DNA of 64,000 nucleotides from Aliivibrio wodanis (lineage in GTDB: Bacteria; Pseudomonadota; Gammaproteobacteria; Enterobacterales; Vibrionaceae). The stretch is taken from NCBI GenBank assembly GCA_000953695.1, contig LN554846.1:2294001-2358000 (forward strand), given 5' to 3'. The notes beneath the pieces are model-generated. The model was not told the origin of the DNA, did no database searches, and was given only the letters and a program-made list of their open reading frames with translations. The first letter of the stretch is position 1, and each line of letters starts with the position of its first letter. Below are positions 16,567 through 28,059 of this stretch, one piece after another. The position numbers and the translations under genes are program-made.

Positions 16567-17961
16567 TTACTTAACCGAAAATGGGATAGTTAACATAAGT
16601 TTAAAGTCAGTTTCATCTTGGAAAGCATTACTATATGGAGCCCAGTTACCTGCATCTGAATCATTGAAGTATTCAGTATAGTAGAAGCTAACGTTTGCAT
16701 CTTTTAGAGCACCAGCTTGAATCGCGTAATTAGCAAATGCGCTATATGCATATTCTAGTAAATCATCATAACCAGGAGATGAAGCACCGCCACCTGCTGC
16801 AACACTTAGACCAGCACTAAACCCTGTTCCACCAATATCTGCGAAATCACGCGTTGCAGATAAAAAGCCTGCGATTTCACCATCATGGTTAAAGTCAGAA
16901 CGGTTATTCCACCATACGTCATACGCACCGTTAGAACCACCATATTGTTCAGTCAAACGATAAGCCATGTTACCAACATTACCACGAGTATCTGTTGACT
17001 CAGCCATAGTGTAGGTTGCTTCAGCACGGAACGAATATTGGCCTGAACTAAATGAAGATAGGAAAGCTAACTGTGCAGCAATATCATCATCATATTGATT
17101 TTTATCACTTACAACATAAAGTTGAGGAGACCAATAGAAACCACCGTCAGTTGTCCCTTTAACTTTAAAATGCATATTTGAACGGTCGCCGTCTGTTAGC
17201 GTACCAAAACCTGCATCTAAAGAAATACCATTAGGTAAAGCATATCGAGCACCTAAAGAAACAACTTCACCAGCATCATTTCCTTGTCCATCTTGGAATT
17301 CGTATGTTTCTTTAAACCAAGGAGCCTTATATTGGTCTGCAACAACAAAACCTAACGCTAAATCACCAAATGTACCGCCAATTTCACCACCACGGTAAGT
17401 ACCTGGTGCAAATGACCAGTTAACACCTAGTGAACTAGGAACAGAAGGTTGGAAGTAACCTAGTTTTGCCGTTACGTTTTCACCAAATTTAAATTTAGCG
17501 TTTGCTGTAGCAAAAGAAACACCATTATCAGTACAGTCAGACCAGACATTGCTACAGTTGCTGTCTTCAGCCACTTTATCATATGGGTTATTCACACCCC
17601 AGAAGTTCATTTCGTGGTCAGCACCGCCGTTTTGCCACATATCAAATGTAGAATAAACAACAACGTCAGCACCTGCAACATCACCTACATAACCTGAATT
17701 AAAGCCTAGGTTTACAAAAATTGAACCGTGATCTAGATTAGTTGTTTTTTTAGTATCATTGCCGTTAGCATCAACATTTCCGCGATCACGAGCACGCATG
17801 AAAAAGTTTACATTACCGCTAATTGTTGACTCTGAGAAAAATTCAGATGTATCGTTTACATATTCTTGTGATACAGCCTCTTGAGCCATAACCTGTGGAG
17901 CCATTAACGCGCCTGTTAGTGCAGCAGCAACTGCTGATACTTTAAAAAATTTGTTTTCCAT
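16567..17961 (-). CDS. chiP: Chitoporin (OprD/ChiP-family outer-membrane channel)
   Basis: ChiP is the outer-membrane channel for chito-oligosaccharides. The 464-residue protein has a signal peptide (ending QVMAQEAV, about residue 26) and several stretches like enterobacterial ChiP: SGNVNFFMRARDRGN (about 48-62), GYFQP then NWSFAPGTYRGGEIGG (about 172-198), DQYKAPW (about 212-218), DVWWNNRSDFNHDGE (about 350-364) and the terminal strand NAFQDETDFKLMLTIPFSVK. The gene lies next to ligA-zipA-cysZ-cysK, as the chitoporin of V. cholerae does. A CRP-like site and a leader element shared with the neighbouring porin are upstream. Sugar preference is inferred from family. Confidence 0.88.
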   Translation of the reverse strand: MENKFFKVSAVAAALTGALMAPQVMAQEAVSQEYVNDTSEFFSESTISGNVNFFMRARDRGNVDANGNDTKKTTNLDHGSIFVNLGFNSGYVGDVAGADVVVYSTFDMWQNGGADHEMNFWGVNNPYDKVAEDSNCSNVWSDCTDNGVSFATANAKFKFGENVTAKLGYFQPSVPSSLGVNWSFAPGTYRGGEIGGTFGDLALGFVVADQYKAPWFKETYEFQDGQGNDAGEVVSLGARYALPNGISLDAGFGTLTDGDRSNMHFKVKGTTDGGFYWSPQLYVVSDKNQYDDDIAAQLAFLSSFSSGQYSFRAEATYTMAESTDTRGNVGNMAYRLTEQYGGSNGAYDVWWNNRSDFNHDGEIAGFLSATRDFADIGGTGFSAGLSVAAGGGASSPGYDDLLEYAYSAFANYAIQAGALKDANVSFYYTEYFNDSDAGNWAPYSNAFQDETDFKLMLTIPFSVK

Positions 17962-18010
17962 GGAATAAAACTCCTAAAAATGGATATAGCTGTGTTCATT
18001 ATTTACAAGC

Positions 18011-18034
18011 TTTAAGTTGGCCGCCGAAAACTGT
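18011..18034 (-). promoter_or_regulatory. Leader element shared with the porin (chiP copy)
   Basis: Plus-strand TTTAAGTTGGCCGCCGAAAA then CTGT, 50-73 bases upstream of chiP. It aligns with 15812-15837 over about 22 of 26 positions with small gaps, in otherwise unrelated AT-rich flanks. Confidence 0.55.
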
Positions 18035-18224
18035 AAATAAATCTCCAATTCACACAATTTTTAAATAAGAAAAGGAAAATTTAAAAATTGTTATTACCTT
18101 ATATTTTTCCTGCATACACCTTGTGCATCCATGGAGTAAATACTAAACCGTTCAAAAAAAACATAAAACAAAAACTTAATTTCCAATAAAAAAAATATGA
18201 CTCACTGCAAACTTTTTTCGCATT

Positions 18225-18240
18225 AGTGATTAAGATCAAA
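18225..18240 (-). promoter_or_regulatory. CRP-like site upstream of chiP
   Basis: AGTGA-N6-TCAAA, with the same arms as the porin site. It lies about 264 bases from the chiP start. The 529-base gap 17962-18490 otherwise contains AT-rich sequence, the leader element and the ligA terminator; I see no convincing ORF or RNA gene in it. Confidence 0.5.
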
Positions 18241-18435
18241 TTACAAAGATCAAATATTATAAAAAAACCTATTAGCTATATAAAACATGTAGTTATAAAT
18301 GTAAAAAAAAAGAAAATGCGACTGAGGTCTCACAACTACAGATGAAATTAGAAAATATTAACACTGTTATTTTTTAGATATAAAAAATGATTTTATTAAT
18401 AATACTGATAAAAAAGACACTATTAATTACAGATG

Positions 18436-18461
18436 TAAAAAAAGGAGCTCTCAGCTCCTTT
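18436..18461 (-). terminator. Terminator after ligA
   Basis: AAAGGAGCT (18441-18449) pairs perfectly with AGCTCCTTT (18453-18461) around a three-base loop, then T residues on the minus strand. It lies 29 bases after the ligA stop. Confidence 0.85.
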
Positions 18462-18490
18462 ACTATTTTATTAAAAAATACATTAACTAA

Positions 18491-20500
<2,010 letters not shown>

Positions 20501-20531
20501 TCATCAACTTCTTGTTCTATTTTCTAAAAAT

Positions 20532-20557
20532 AAAAAAAAGGCTCCAAAAGAGCCTTT
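20532..20557 (-). terminator. Terminator between zipA and ligA
   Basis: AAAGGCTC (20537-20544) pairs perfectly with GAGCCTTT (20550-20557), loop five, with a following T-rich tract on the minus strand. It lies between zipA and the ligA start, so ligA may need its own promoter or read-through. Confidence 0.75.
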
Positions 20558-20587
20558 CTCATTAATACTAATTCTATAGTAGATAAT

Positions 20588-21490
20588 CTATTTACGGCAA
20601 AAAACTTTTGCTCGCTGCTTATATTCATCAATTTTATTTGGTGTCAGCATAGCGCGTTTCTCATCTAAAATATTACCACCAAGCTCAGAGCTTACTAATT
20701 GAGCAGTTTGTAGCATTAATTTAAAATTATGCTCTGCTTGGCCGTGGCAAGGCAAAGGTAAAAAGAAAGAAATACCCGGAGTCGAAAAATCTTCACCGTC
20801 AGGAAATTGAAAATGCCCAGGTGCGACCATATTTGCAACACTAAATAATATTTTTCCTGAGCCTGATAAGTCTGAATGACGATGATAAATACCCATATCA
20901 CCAAACACTAAACCATTCTGTTCTAGGCTATTAAAAAGGCGATTACCAGAAAAGCGTTCACTTCCCATACCATGAACATTGATAACAATGACATCTTCCT
21001 GAGGTTCTGGTTCTTCTTCTACTATTGGTTCATCTAAAACAAATGCCTCTTGAGGCTCTGGCACTGTTTCTTGCGTATCTATTGTTACTGTTTCTTCGTT
21101 GTCTAAAGCAGAAAAAGAAATAGTTGGCTCGTTTATCAATTCTTGTGGTTCATCTTGATGAGTAACATGATTTTGATGTTGAGACAAAGGCTCTTGAGCT
21201 TGCGATGACATAGTTGATGCTTCTGAATCAAATAGAGGATCATTTGAAAAAACGGCTTCTTCTCGAGCAAATCCCGGTTCTTTTCTCTCTTTTGTAATTT
21301 CTATATTTTCATTAGGCTGATCAAAACCACGCATAGGAGTTGGTTGGTCCTCATCAGAATCAAAATCTATGTCTACTTTTTTCCCAAATTTTGAATTCGT
21401 TTCTTTTCGACTTGTCCATAAGCCATGAAACAATAACGCCGCAATGGCTAATGCTCCAACAAGTATCAACACTAATCGCAATTCCTGCAT
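20588..21490 (-). CDS. zipA: Cell division protein ZipA
   Basis: ZipA anchors FtsZ to the inner membrane at the division site. The 300-residue protein has the unusual N-out topology: a membrane segment at the extreme N-terminus (about 4-22, LRLVLILVGALAIAALLFHG), a basic patch, a long acidic, Pro- and Gln-rich linker (about 45-165), and a C-terminal FtsZ-binding domain beginning VIVINVHGMGSERFSGNRLF (about 166-185). All parts are present. It is divergent from cysZ. Confidence 0.95.
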   Translation of the reverse strand: MQELRLVLILVGALAIAALLFHGLWTSRKETNSKFGKKVDIDFDSDEDQPTPMRGFDQPNENIEITKERKEPGFAREEAVFSNDPLFDSEASTMSSQAQEPLSQHQNHVTHQDEPQELINEPTISFSALDNEETVTIDTQETVPEPQEAFVLDEPIVEEEPEPQEDVIVINVHGMGSERFSGNRLFNSLEQNGLVFGDMGIYHRHSDLSGSGKILFSVANMVAPGHFQFPDGEDFSTPGISFFLPLPCHGQAEHNFKLMLQTAQLVSSELGGNILDEKRAMLTPNKIDEYKQRAKVFCRK

Positions 21491-21777
21491 CGCTAACTCT
21501 CTGCTCTTCTGCTTTATTTAATTCTCTTTAAATCCATATGATAAAAGAGATATCTATACCAACTACTATTAAGGTAGTTTAACTATAACTGTTAATCTAC
21601 CACTACTTATTGCTAATGTACCAAATAATGACCCCATTGTTGAATAACAAAATGAAAGTGGTGACATAAATCTTACATTTGAACGATTTAGAGCCATTTT
21701 ATTTTCTGTAATATCATTTATTTGTAGTCATTTTTGAGTATAGTAAATGCATAATATATAAACTGTACTATTAAATT

Positions 21778-22530
21778 ATGAATTCATTTAAACAAACTCA
21801 GTCTGGCGTGCAATACTTTTTACAAGGTATTTCGTTAGCTATGACACCCGGTATCCGCCGCTTTGTCTTTATACCTCTATTAATCAATTTTCTTTTACTA
21901 GGAGGATCATTTTTTTATCTGTTTAATCAAATTGGTGGTTGGATTGAGCAAATCTTAGAGCAGATCCCAAGCTGGTTAGATTGGCTTTCTTATCTATTAT
22001 GGCCATTAATCGTTATTAGCATTCTTGCGGTATTCTCTTATTTTTTTAGTACTATTGCCAACTGGATTGCAGCACCTTTTAACGGGTTACTTGCTGAGCA
22101 TCTTGAAGCAAAGCTAACAAACCAACCAGCACCAAGCGGTGGCGTATTCGATGCTCTTAAAGATTTACCTCGTATTTTTAAACGTGAATGGCAAAAACTA
22201 AAGTACTACTTACCCAAGGCTCTAGGGTTATTTATTCTGTTCTTTATTCCTGCTATTGGACAAAGTATTGCTCCGGTTTTATGGTTCTTATTTACCGCTT
22301 GGATGATGGCCATTCAATATTGCGACTATCCGTTTGATAATCATAAAGTCCCTTTTGAAACCATGCGAGACGATTTAAAAAGTAAGCGTGGAAAATGCTT
22401 ATCTTTTGGTGCTTTAATTACCTTATTTACCATGACGCCAATTTTAAATCTGTTTGTGATGCCGATTGCGGTTTGTGGTGCGACTGCTATGTGGATCGAT
22501 GTGTACCGTAATGAGCATACAAACCGTTAA
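21778..22530 (+). CDS. cysZ: Sulfate transporter CysZ
   Basis: CysZ is an inner-membrane protein that brings sulfate in for cysteine synthesis. The 250-residue product has four main hydrophobic segments (about 28-50, 70-92, 145-170, 205-235) and the family stretch [20 protein letters not shown] at about 26-45. [13 protein letters not shown]-like sequence ([16 protein letters not shown], about 99) is also typical. The start has no strong ribosome site. It lies upstream of cysK, the last enzyme of the pathway, with a perfect inverted repeat in the gap. Confidence 0.93.
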   Translation: MNSFKQTQSGVQYFLQGISLAMTPGIRRFVFIPLLINFLLLGGSFFYLFNQIGGWIEQILEQIPSWLDWLSYLLWPLIVISILAVFSYFFSTIANWIAAPFNGLLAEHLEAKLTNQPAPSGGVFDALKDLPRIFKREWQKLKYYLPKALGLFILFFIPAIGQSIAPVLWFLFTAWMMAIQYCDYPFDNHKVPFETMRDDLKSKRGKCLSFGALITLFTMTPILNLFVMPIAVCGATAMWIDVYRNEHTNR

Positions 22531-22562
22531 TCCATAACTTATAACCTTTTGATCCTTTCTCA

Positions 22563-22605
22563 TTTGAGTAACTCTTCGTATTCTAAATAGGTAGAGTTAC
22601 TCAAA
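22563..22605. repeat. Perfect 13-bp inverted repeat between cysZ and cysK
   Basis: TTTGAGTAACTCT (22563-22575) is exactly complementary to AGAGTTACTCAAA (22593-22605), with a 17-base spacer. No T run follows on the plus strand. It could be an operator or a leader structure; it does not look like a CysB site that I can name. Confidence 0.7.
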
Positions 22606-22663
22606 AGAGTACAAAAATAATAACCCATATAATCACGCTTACCGTGAAATGAAGGAACAGATC

Positions 22664-23632
22664 ATGACAAAAATTTACGAAGATAATTCTCAAACGATTG
22701 GCAATACACCGCTAGTTCGCCTTAATCGTGTAAGTAAAGGTAACGTATTAGCAAAAGTTGAAGCTCGTAACCCAAGTTTTAGTGTTAAGTGTCGTATTGG
22801 CGCTAACATGGTTTGGGAAGCAGAAAAAGCAGGTACTCTAAAAGAAGGTATCGAACTTGTTGAGCCAACTTCTGGTAACACAGGTATTGCTCTTGCTTTT
22901 GTTGCTGCCGCTCGTGGTTATAAACTAACGCTAACAATGCCTGCATCAATGAGCCTTGAGCGTCGTAAACTTCTTAAAGCACTAGGCGCAAACCTAGTAT
23001 TAACAGAAGCACCTAAAGGCATGGGTGGCGCGATAGCAAAAGCGGAAGAGATTGTTGCAAGCGATCCAAGCAAATACTTACTTCTTCAACAGTTTAATAA
23101 TCCTGCAAACCCTGAGATTCACGAAAAAACTACGGGACCTGAAATTTGGGAAGCAACAGAAGGTAACATTGATGTATTCGTAGCAGGTGTTGGCACTGGT
23201 GGCACATTAACAGGAACAAGCCGTTACCTAAAACATACACAAAATAAAGCTGTACTTTCAGTCGCGGTAGAACCTGCTGAATCTCCAGTTATTGCTCAAG
23301 CTCTTGCCGGTGAAGAAATCAAACCTGCCCCACATAAGATCCAAGGCATTGGTGCTGGTTTTATTCCTGGAAATTTAGACCTTACATTAATCGACCGTGT
23401 TGAGGCTGTTACTTCTGAGGATGCTATTGAAATGGCACGACGTTTAATGGAAGAAGAAGGCATTTTAGCGGGCATTTCTTCAGGTGCTGCAGTAGTTGCT
23501 GCAAATCGTATTGCAGAACTTCCTGAGTTCGAAGGTAAGCAAATTGTTGTGATTTTACCTAGTTCTGGTGAGCGTTATTTAAGTACTGCGTTATTTGCTG
23601 GTTTGTTTACAGAACAAGAAAACGAACAATAA
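22664..23632 (+). CDS. cysK: Cysteine synthase A (O-acetylserine sulfhydrylase)
   Basis: CysK makes cysteine from O-acetylserine and sulfide with pyridoxal phosphate. The 322-residue product has the PLP lysine in [14 protein letters not shown] (Lys about residue 42), the substrate loop [18 protein letters not shown] (about 67-84), the phosphate-binding [10 protein letters not shown] (about 176-185) and the C-terminal [15 protein letters not shown]. Start 22664 is chosen because GAAGGA lies eight bases upstream; an ATG five codons earlier overlaps that site. It ends at a strong terminator. Confidence 0.96.
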   Translation: MTKIYEDNSQTIGNTPLVRLNRVSKGNVLAKVEARNPSFSVKCRIGANMVWEAEKAGTLKEGIELVEPTSGNTGIALAFVAAARGYKLTLTMPASMSLERRKLLKALGANLVLTEAPKGMGGAIAKAEEIVASDPSKYLLLQQFNNPANPEIHEKTTGPEIWEATEGNIDVFVAGVGTGGTLTGTSRYLKHTQNKAVLSVAVEPAESPVIAQALAGEEIKPAPHKIQGIGAGFIPGNLDLTLIDRVEAVTSEDAIEMARRLMEEEGILAGISSGAAVVAANRIAELPEFEGKQIVVILPSSGERYLSTALFAGLFTEQENEQ

Positions 23633-23670
23633 TCCCTCAAATTCTATGTGTTCAAATCAATATTTCTTCC

Positions 23671-23697
23671 AAAAAAGCCCCATATGGGGTTTTTTTG
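23671..23697 (+). terminator. Terminator after cysK
   Basis: CCCCATATGGGG hairpin, flanked by A6 and T7, giving a classic intrinsic terminator. The rest of the gap to ptsH (23698-23951) is AT-rich promoter sequence; it includes a 10-bp inverted repeat (TGTCGTTAAC at 23829-23838, GTTAACGACA at 23906-23915) but no gene. Confidence 0.88.
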
Positions 23698-23951
23698 TTG
23701 ATTTCATTTGTCTCCTTAGTAATAATCAAGTCACTTTATTTTTAGGTGTAAAATAATTACAATCCTTGATAAAGTAAGACAGTTAAACAAATGTAATATT
23801 ACAAAATAAGAACAATTGTATAAATTACTGTCGTTAACTAATTTAGTTTAAGATAGATTGTTTCTGAGTCTACGATATGCGAAAGTACATCGACAAACCG
23901 AATTGGTTAACGACATTAATTCAACATAAAATATAAATCGGGGTATACACA

Positions 23952-24209
23952 ATGTATTCACAAGACGTAGTAATCACTGCAGAAAACGGCCTTCACACTC
24001 GTCCAGCGGCTCAGTTCGTTAAAGAAGCGAAAGGTTTTGATGCAAAAATCACTGTTACTTCTAACGGCAAAAGTGCAAGTGCTACTAGCCTTTTCAAACT
24101 TCAAACTTTAGGTCTAACTAAAGGTACTAACGTAACTATCTCTGCTGAAGGCGCTCAAGAGAAAGCTGCAGTAGACCACCTAGTTAAACTAATGGATGAG
24201 CTGCACTAA
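23952..24209 (+). CDS. ptsH: Phosphocarrier protein HPr
   Basis: HPr passes phosphate from enzyme I to the sugar-specific EIIA proteins. The 85-residue protein has the phosphorylated His in [18 protein letters not shown] (His15) and the regulatory Ser46 region [15 protein letters not shown]. Length and both sites are exactly those of the family. It heads the ptsH-ptsI-crr cluster, 56 bases before ptsI. Confidence 0.98.
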   Translation: MYSQDVVITAENGLHTRPAAQFVKEAKGFDAKITVTSNGKSASATSLFKLQTLGLTKGTNVTISAEGAQEKAAVDHLVKLMDELH

Positions 24210-24265
24210 TCAGCTTTTTCTTTATTATTCTCATTCTCTAATTTGATCAATGTTAAGGTAAAGCT

Positions 24266-25990
24266 ATGATTTCAGGCATTCTAGCATCTCCAGGTATTGC
24301 TTTTGGTAAAGCATTATTACTTCAGGAAGATGAAATTGTCCTAAACAAAACTCCAATCTCTGAATCTCAAGTAGAAGCAGAAGTTAAATGTTTCTTTGAC
24401 GCTAGAGCTAAGTCTTCTGAGCAATTAGAAGCGGTTAAAGCGAAAGCGCTAGCAACATTCGGCGAAGAAAAAGAAGCAATTTTTGAGGGGCATATAATGC
24501 TTCTTGAAGATGAAGAGCTAGAAGAAGAAATCTTAGCCCTTATCAAAGACGACAAGCTTGCTGCTGATTTTGCAATTTACTCTGTAATTGAAGAACAAGC
24601 GTGTGCTCTTGAATCTTTAGATGATGATTATCTAAAAGAGCGTGCTACAGATATCCGTGATATCGGTAGCCGCTTTGTTAAAAATGCACTAGGTATCAAC
24701 ATTGTTTCGTTAAGCAATATCAACGAAGAAGTTATCCTAGTTGCTAACGATTTAACGCCTTCTGAAACAGCACAAATCAACCTAGACTACGTTCTTGGTT
24801 TTGCTTGTGACATCGGCGGTCGTACTTCTCATACTTCTATCATGGCGCGTTCTCTTGAACTTCCTGCTATCGTTGGTACTAACGATATCACTAAGAAAGT
24901 GAAAAATGGCGACATGCTGATTCTTGATGCGGTTAACAACAAAATTGTTATCAACCCATCAGAAGCAGAACTAGCAGAAGCTAAGCAAATTCGTGACGCA
25001 CAAATTGCTGAAAAAGAAGAGCTAGCAAAACTAAAAGACCTACCAGCTATCACTCTTGATGGCCACCAAGTTGAAGTTTGCGGTAACATCGGTACAGTTA
25101 AAGACTGTGAAGGTATTATCCGTAACGGCGGCGAAGGTGTTGGTCTGTATCGTACAGAATTCCTATTCATGGATCGTGATGCACTTCCTACTGAAGAAGA
25201 GCAATATGTTGCTTATAAAGAAGTAGCAGAAGCGATGCATGGTGAGCCAGTGATCATCCGTACTATGGATATCGGTGGTGATAAAGATCTACCATACATG
25301 GATCTTCCTGAAGAGATGAACCCATTCTTAGGATGGCGTGCAATCCGTATCAGTTTAGACCGTCGTGAGATTCTACGTGACCAATTACGTGGTATTTTAC
25401 GTGCATCTGCACACGGTAAACTGCGTATCATGTTCCCAATGATCATTTCTGTTGAAGAAATCCGTGAGCTGAAAAAAGCAATCGAAGAATACAAAGTAGA
25501 ACTTCGAGCTGAAGGCCTAGCATTTGACGAAAGCATCGAAATCGGTGTAATGGTTGAAACGCCAGCAGCTGCTGCAATTGCACACCACTTAGCGAAAGAA
25601 GTTAGCTTCTTCTCTATCGGTACTAACGATTTAACACAATATACTCTTGCTGTTGACCGTGGTAACGAAATGATTTCTCACCTATACAACCCACTATCTC
25701 CAGCGGTTCTGCTTGTAATTAAGCAAGTAATCGACGCTTCTCACAAAGAAGGCAAGTGGACAGGTATGTGTGGCGAGCTAGCGGGTGATGAACGTGCAAG
25801 CTTACTTCTTCTAGGTATGGGTTTAGACGAATTCAGCATGAGTGGTATTTCTATCCCTCTTGTTAAGAAAATCGTTCGTAACACAAACTTTGCAGCAGTA
25901 AAAGCAATGGCAGATGAAGCACTTCAAATGCCTACAGCAGCAGAAATTGAAGCACACGTTGAAAAATTTATCGCAGAAAATACTAAGTAA
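24266..25990 (+). CDS. ptsI: PTS enzyme I
   Basis: Enzyme I takes phosphate from phosphoenolpyruvate and gives it to HPr. The 574-residue protein has the phosphohistidine site [21 protein letters not shown] (His about residue 189; here 21 residues shortened to [13 protein letters not shown]), and the PEP-binding barrel with [18 protein letters not shown] (about 295), [20 protein letters not shown] (about 334) and the catalytic Cys in [11 protein letters not shown] (about 502). Complete and of normal length. Codon use is biased, as for a highly expressed gene. Confidence 0.98.
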   Translation: MISGILASPGIAFGKALLLQEDEIVLNKTPISESQVEAEVKCFFDARAKSSEQLEAVKAKALATFGEEKEAIFEGHIMLLEDEELEEEILALIKDDKLAADFAIYSVIEEQACALESLDDDYLKERATDIRDIGSRFVKNALGINIVSLSNINEEVILVANDLTPSETAQINLDYVLGFACDIGGRTSHTSIMARSLELPAIVGTNDITKKVKNGDMLILDAVNNKIVINPSEAELAEAKQIRDAQIAEKEELAKLKDLPAITLDGHQVEVCGNIGTVKDCEGIIRNGGEGVGLYRTEFLFMDRDALPTEEEQYVAYKEVAEAMHGEPVIIRTMDIGGDKDLPYMDLPEEMNPFLGWRAIRISLDRREILRDQLRGILRASAHGKLRIMFPMIISVEEIRELKKAIEEYKVELRAEGLAFDESIEIGVMVETPAAAAIAHHLAKEVSFFSIGTNDLTQYTLAVDRGNEMISHLYNPLSPAVLLVIKQVIDASHKEGKWTGMCGELAGDERASLLLLGMGLDEFSMSGISIPLVKKIVRNTNFAAVKAMADEALQMPTAAEIEAHVEKFIAENTK

Positions 25991-26013
25991 TAGTATAGTT
26001 GCAAAGAATTAAA

Positions 26014-26039
26014 TATAGCCACTAAGTTTTAGTGGCTAT
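26014..26039 (+). repeat. Hairpin between ptsI and crr
   Basis: ATAGCCACTAA (26014-26024) pairs perfectly with TTAGTGGCTAT (26029-26039) around a short loop. Only two T follow directly, so it is more likely a processing or stabilising structure, or a weak terminator, than a strong stop. Confidence 0.6.
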
Positions 26040-26066
26040 TTAATATAAACTTTAGGGAGCTACACA

Positions 26067-26576
26067 ATGGGTCTGTTTGACAAAATTAAAAGCGCATTTT
26101 CTTCTGAAAGCGCTGACGCTGGTGCTATCGACATCATCGCACCTCTTTCTGGTGAAATTGTAAACATCGAAGATGTGCCAGACGTAGTATTCGCTGAAAA
26201 AATCGTTGGTGACGGTATTGCTATCAAACCTGCTGGCAACAAAATGGTTGCTCCAGTAAACGGTACAATCGGTAAAATCTTCGAAACTAACCACGCTTTC
26301 TCTATCGAATCTAACGACGGCATCGAGCTTTTCGTTCACTTCGGTATCGATACTGTTGAACTTAAAGGTCAAGGCTTTACTCGTATAGCTGAAGAAGGCC
26401 AAGAAGTTAAAGCTGGCGACACTGTAATCGAATTTGATCTTGCGTACCTAGAAGAGCACGCTAAATCAACGCTTACTCCAGTTGTTATCTCTAACATGGA
26501 CGAAATCAAAGAGCTTACTAAGCTTTCTGGTGCTGTTACTGTTGGTGAATCTCCAGTTCTTAAAGTAACTAAATAA
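26067..26576 (+). CDS. crr: PTS glucose-specific EIIA component
   Basis: EIIA-Glc phosphorylates the glucose permease and, by its phosphorylation state, controls adenylate cyclase and inducer exclusion. The 169-residue protein has the two active-site His in [22 protein letters not shown] (His about residues 76 and 91; core motifs NHAFSIES and LFVHFGIDT). Its length matches E. coli Crr. It has a GGGAG ribosome site. It follows ptsI by 76 bases with a hairpin in the gap and ends at a bidirectional terminator. Confidence 0.98.
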   Translation: MGLFDKIKSAFSSESADAGAIDIIAPLSGEIVNIEDVPDVVFAEKIVGDGIAIKPAGNKMVAPVNGTIGKIFETNHAFSIESNDGIELFVHFGIDTVELKGQGFTRIAEEGQEVKAGDTVIEFDLAYLEEHAKSTLTPVVISNMDEIKELTKLSGAVTVGESPVLKVTK

Positions 26577-26613
26577 TTTTTTCTTAATAAATTAATTTAG
26601 TTTACGCAGACAT

Positions 26614-26658
26614 AAAAAAGGCCGCTATGTTCTCTTAGAGATCATAGCGGCCTTTTTG
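26614..26658. terminator. Bidirectional terminator between crr and yfeX
   Basis: A 15-bp perfect stem, AAAAAGGCCGCTATG (26615-26629) with CATAGCGGCCTTTTT (26643-26657), around a 13-base loop. A and T runs at the ends serve both converging genes. Confidence 0.9.
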
Positions 26659-26664
26659 TATTCA

Positions 26665-27570
26665 TTATTTAACTTTTAGCTCAGCGAACATTTCTTGTGA
26701 TGGCGCGAAGAAATAGCCACCAGTAACAGCATCTGTAAAACGCAATAGTTGATCTGTTTTACCATCGATTTCACCGTACATGCTATCCAACATAACCTGA
26801 AAGTTATGAACAGAATGGCAGTATGCAATGAACAGTAAACCATGGTCGCCAGAAACTGAGCCGTATGGCAAGCTATGACGTAAAATCTTAACGCCCTTAC
26901 CATTTTCTTTAATATCTACTCGACCTACGTGAGAGGCTGCTGGAACGTCCTCTAGCTCTATTGAATCAGGCTTAGTACGACCAATAACTTTTTCTTGTGC
27001 AGATACAGATAAACGATTCCATGCCGGGATCTTGTGAATGAATCGTTGGCACATCATGTAACTGCCACCCGCAAATTCACCATCAGCAATTAATGCCACT
27101 TCTGCACGCGCTTCATTTTTTGGATTTTCAGTGCCATCAATAAAATCGGTCATATCACGAGAATCTAAGAAACGATAACCAGACACTTCTTCTTTGATTT
27201 CAACATGCTCAGAAATCACATTCATCAATTTACGTAAAATATAAAAGTGTAAATCATGGCGATTCGAGTGAATATGGATTAATACATCACCATGAGTCGC
27301 TGGAGCAATAATGTCATCTTTACCCAATGGCTTAAATTTAGCCAATTCAGAAGGCATAGGAGCAGATAATGTAGACCAAAAATCTGCGCCAAAAGAGATC
27401 GCGCTGCTTAAATTTGCGTCTGATTGCTCTTGGTTTAATTCAGAGATTAAAGATGGTAGCAATTGTAACTGCTCAAGAACAAGCTGAGGATTACTGTTGA
27501 TATTTATCGTTACGTATAATGCAAAGCGATCAGGTTCTGGCAGTAATGCGGTTTGAGGAGTGTAAGACAT
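26665..27570 (-). CDS. yfeX: Dyp-type haem peroxidase (YfeX-like)
   Basis: This 301-residue protein is a dye-decolourising peroxidase, a haem enzyme using hydrogen peroxide. It has the Dyp signature FIDGTENP (GXXDG-type motif, about 145-152), the proximal His region VGRVDI and HSLPYGSVSGDHGLLF (about 237-260), and the catalytic Arg. There is no signal peptide, so it is cytoplasmic as in E. coli YfeX. In E. coli yfeX is followed on the map by yfeY and yfeZ; here the two genes upstream in the same direction end with a DUF2919 protein like YfeZ. Confidence 0.93.
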   Translation of the reverse strand: MSYTPQTALLPEPDRFALYVTININSNPQLVLEQLQLLPSLISELNQEQSDANLSSAISFGADFWSTLSAPMPSELAKFKPLGKDDIIAPATHGDVLIHIHSNRHDLHFYILRKLMNVISEHVEIKEEVSGYRFLDSRDMTDFIDGTENPKNEARAEVALIADGEFAGGSYMMCQRFIHKIPAWNRLSVSAQEKVIGRTKPDSIELEDVPAASHVGRVDIKENGKGVKILRHSLPYGSVSGDHGLLFIAYCHSVHNFQVMLDSMYGEIDGKTDQLLRFTDAVTGGYFFAPSQEMFAELKVK

Positions 27571-27653
27571 GAACTCAGTTCCTTTCCTAGATTGGATTAA
27601 CTGAGTTCATTATATGCAATAAAACATAAGATTGTTTGATAATAAATAACGGT

Positions 27654-28046
27654 TTACGAAGAAATAACCTCAACAGAAAGCTTTACTGTTTCATTTACTG
27701 ATGAGTCAGAGACCATGTATGACTCTAGATTATTTAGTTTAGTAATAATCGTTGGTGCACATAGTGTTCTAATATTTCCCTCTCCTTCATCTTCGGTAAC
27801 ACGAAAAGCTATTTCTACATTTTCGGCATCAATATTTTTTAACTCTGCCCACGCTTGCACTTGGGACTGTCTATCCACTGAGTTAAAAACCAATGTTTCT
27901 TCACCCAAGACTAATGATGCTGATGAATTAGTTACATGTTGTAAATTAGGGCGGCTAATCTCTAACCCTAAATCTAGCTGCCAATCCGCCATTGCTAGCG
28001 GGCTTAATAATGCACTAAATAGTAATGCACTTGTTGATAAATCCAT
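27654..28046 (-). CDS. Secreted hypothetical protein in the yfeX operon
   Basis: I do not recognise this 130-residue protein. It has a signal peptide (about 1-20, ending PLAMADWQLD) and a small, acidic beta-rich remainder with one Cys and no transmembrane helix, so it is probably periplasmic. It lies 13 bases after the DUF2919 gene and 83 before yfeX, in the same direction. It holds the place of yfeY of E. coli, but it is shorter than YfeY (about 190 residues), has no lipobox and I see no similarity, so homology is not claimed. Confidence 0.7.
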   Translation of the reverse strand: MDLSTSALLFSALLSPLAMADWQLDLGLEISRPNLQHVTNSSASLVLGEETLVFNSVDRQSQVQAWAELKNIDAENVEIAFRVTEDEGEGNIRTLCAPTIITKLNNLESYMVSDSSVNETVKLSVEVISS

Positions 28047-28059
28047 TGCCTGCCCCCTT

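Noticed and set aside
24829-25536. Two long minus-strand ORFs (113 and 107 aa) inside ptsI
   Set aside because: They lie wholly within the intact, strongly conserved ptsI gene, have Ser/Arg-rich compositions typical of antisense frames, and have no ribosome site.
26052-26402. Minus-strand ORFs of 116 and 87 aa opposite crr
   Set aside because: They are mirror frames of a highly biased coding region (crr), with no upstream signals and no recognisable domain.
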